DNA of 7,165 nucleotides from CAZMXI01 sp964570205 (lineage in GTDB: Bacteria; Planctomycetota; Phycisphaerae; Tepidisphaerales; Tepidisphaeraceae). Every line of letters begins with the position of its first letter. Positions within the stretch are counted from its first letter, which is position 1. The translations under genes were made by a program, and so were the position numbers. The stretch covers positions 1-7,165 of the forward strand of contig CAZMXI010000217.1 of NCBI GenBank assembly GCA_964570205.1, given 5' to 3'. The notes below the pieces were generated by a model. That model searched no databases. It had not been told where the DNA came from and was given only the letters and a program-made list of their open reading frames with translations. Shown piece by piece: positions 5,944 through 7,165 of this stretch.

Positions 5944-6076
5944 GATTCTCCCGGGTTTAACCGTGACATCATACCGATTCCATGGGCGACTGTGGACAGG
6001 CAGTGGCGTTGCCGGGCGGACGAGGGCACAATAGCGAGCATAGCAGTGCCAGCGCATCATCAGAAATGAGGACATC
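5944..6076. other. Divergent intergenic region, MBL hydrolase / Gfo-Idh-MocA oxidoreductase
   Basis: A 133-bp spacer between divergent genes. Besides the minus-strand promoter candidate it holds GAGG at 6069-6071 region just before ATG 6077 (5-base gap), and a weak plus-strand pair TTGCCG (6009-6014) and TAGCGA (6032-6037) 17 bases apart. I see no riboswitch, terminator or strong operator palindrome. Confidence 0.4.
5968..5996 (-). promoter_or_regulatory. Candidate sigma-70-type promoter for the MBL-fold hydrolase
   Basis: On the minus strand TCCACA (5996-5991, 4 of 6 to TTGACA) is followed by a 17-base spacer and TATGAT (5973-5968, 5 of 6 to TATAAT). Transcription would start near 5961, leaving a leader of about 18 bases before ATG 5943, just enough for the Shine-Dalgarno. 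This is the best promoter match in the window, but planctomycete promoters are poorly characterised. Confidence 0.4.
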
Positions 6077-7165
6077 ATGCACCCCACGCGAAACGCGCGA
6101 CAGAATGGAACGACCCGCCGCACTCTTCTTCGAGCGACCGCTGGTGCGGCGGTGGTTGCCGTTGCACGGCCGGCTTATACGGCGGAGAACAGCACGATCC
6201 ACGTGGCCCTGGTCGGCTGCGGCGGACGGGGCACCGGGGCGGCCGGCAATGCACTGGCCAACCGCAGCGGGCCGATCAAGCTTGTCGCCATGGCCGATGT
6301 CTTCCCGGATCGCCTTAACCGCAGCTATGAGTCGTTGAAGAGCGCTGCCACGCGCGTGCAGGGCTCGGCCGACACCTGGATCCGGGGCTTTGACGGCGCG
6401 CAGGTCGATGTGCCGCCGGACCGGCGTTTCATTGGCTTTGATGGTTACCAGAAAGCCATGGATTGCCTGCGGCCGGGGGATGTCGTCATCCTCACCACGC
6501 CCGTGGCATTCCGCTGGGTCCATTTTGCCTACGCCATCGCCAAGGGCCTGAACGTATTCATGGAGAAGCCCATTTCGGTCGATGGCCCGACCACGCGCAA
6601 GATGATCGCGCTGGCGGACGAGGCATCGAAGAAGAACCTCAAGGTGGGCGTCGGATTGATGTGCCGCCACTGCACGGCGAGGCTTGAGCTGTACGACCGC
6701 ATCAAGTCCGGGCAGATTGGCGACATCACCATGATGCGCAGCTATCGCCTGGTCTCGAACGCCGGCGCTGTCGGACCGAAGCCCCAGGGCATGAGCGAGT
6801 TGCTCTACCAGGTCCAGAGGTATCTCGGATTCCTCTGGGCCAGCGGCGGCATCTTCCATGACTTTGTCGCCCATAACCTGGATGAGTGCTGCTGGATGAA
6901 GGATGCCTGGCCTGTTCGCGCCCAGGGTCTGGGAGCGCGCTGCTACCGCGGCGCGGCGGTGGACCAGAACTTCGACAACTACGCCATCGAGTACACGTTC
7001 GACGATGGCACCAAACTGTTTCTTGACTGCCGGTGCGTCGACGGCTGCCAGCAGGAGTTCGCCAGCTACGCCCACGGCACCAGAGGCTCGGCCGTGATCT
7101 CAACCTTCATGCACACGCCGGCCAGGTGCCGCATCTACAAGGGGCACAGAGTCCTCAAGGCCGAT
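6077..7165 (+). CDS. Tat-exported Gfo/Idh/MocA family oxidoreductase (3' end outside window)
   Basis: The first 363 codons of an NAD(P)-dependent sugar or cyclitol oxidoreductase; the frame stays open to the last base. ATG 6077 follows GAGG by about 5 bases. The N-terminus is a twin-arginine leader: a polar n-region, T-R14-R15-T-L-L-R, then a hydrophobic A-T-A-G-A-A-V-V-A-V-A, with cleavage probably before E37. The Rossmann fold begins at I41 with V-A-L-V-G-C-G-G-R-G-T-G (43-54), and A-M-A-D-V (71-75) ends the second strand where NAD or NADP preference is set. E163-K164-P165 is the family's signature with the catalytic Lys, and G257-G-I-F-H-D262-F-V-A-H266-N holds the usual Asp/His pair. Tat export suits a protein that folds with its cofactor in the cytoplasm; glycoside-acting members such as GH109 share this fold and Tat leader, so glycosidase activity is an alternative. 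Confidence 0.92.
   Translation, partial: MHPTRNARQNGTTRRTLLRATAGAAVVAVARPAYTAENSTIHVALVGCGGRGTGAAGNALANRSGPIKLVAMADVFPDRLNRSYESLKSAATRVQGSADTWIRGFDGAQVDVPPDRRFIGFDGYQKAMDCLRPGDVVILTTPVAFRWVHFAYAIAKGLNVFMEKPISVDGPTTRKMIALADEASKKNLKVGVGLMCRHCTARLELYDRIKSGQIGDITMMRSYRLVSNAGAVGPKPQGMSELLYQVQRYLGFLWASGGIFHDFVAHNLDECCWMKDAWPVRAQGLGARCYRGAAVDQNFDNYAIEYTFDDGTKLFLDCRCVDGCQQEFASYAHGTRGSAVISTFMHTPARCRIYKGHRVLKAD

Noticed and set aside
5969..7075. 368-codon open frame on the minus strand opposite the Gfo/Idh/MocA gene
   Set aside because: The plus-strand frame has a Tat leader, Rossmann motif and catalytic residues; the antisense translation is rich in Arg, Ala and His with no recognisable domain.

Overview
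The window is a GC-rich bacterial segment, probably from a planctomycete-type genome (Planctomycetota, perhaps Phycisphaerae, with Verrucomicrobiota or Lentisphaerota as alternatives). This is inferred from gene content only. It holds a Cys-type sulfatase with a twin-arginine lipoprotein-like leader, a PQQ-type beta-propeller with the N-terminal W-P-G-F-x-G-P-G-R-x-G-I signature common in those phyla, a Tat-dependent Gfo/Idh/MocA oxidoreductase, and a PEP-CTERM protein. There are no rRNA or tRNA genes, CRISPR arrays, insertion sequences or phage genes.

Layout, left to right. (1) Positions 2-286 (+) are the C-terminal end of argininosuccinate synthase (argG). (2) Positions 268-3733 are a three-gene block on the minus strand. 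Read in transcription order it is a GH43/GH32-like five-bladed-propeller glycosidase-like protein (3733-2780), a PQQ-like beta-propeller protein (2660-1260) and an alkaline-phosphatase/NPP-superfamily phosphoesterase with a C-terminal PEP-CTERM signal (1239-268). The last gene overlaps the argG tail by 19 bases, end to end. (3) A 162-bp divergent intergenic region (3734-3895) separates this block from the sulfatase gene on the plus strand (3896-5203). (4) An exported UlaG-like metallo-beta-lactamase-fold hydrolase on the minus strand (5943-5209) converges on the sulfatase with a 5-base gap. (5) A 133-bp divergent region (5944-6076) with a fair promoter candidate leads to a Tat-signal Gfo/Idh/MocA oxidoreductase on the plus strand, cut by the window end (6077-7165).

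How the genes may work together: all six genes to the right of argG appear to encode exported proteins. Their predicted chemistries are glycan or glycoside binding or cleavage, sulfate-ester and phosphate-ester hydrolysis, metallo-hydrolysis and NAD(P)-dependent sugar oxidoreduction. This fits extracytoplasmic processing of sulfated or otherwise decorated carbohydrates, but no transporter, regulator or sulfatase-maturation enzyme is visible, so a shared pathway is inference.

I see no clearly new system. The points most worth checking are a Gly in place of the usual Asn/His after the C-terminal metal-site Asp of the sulfatase, the PEP-CTERM anchor on the phosphoesterase, and the unassigned catalytic residues of the propeller protein. 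Most other long open frames in this GC-rich stretch are antisense shadows of these genes.
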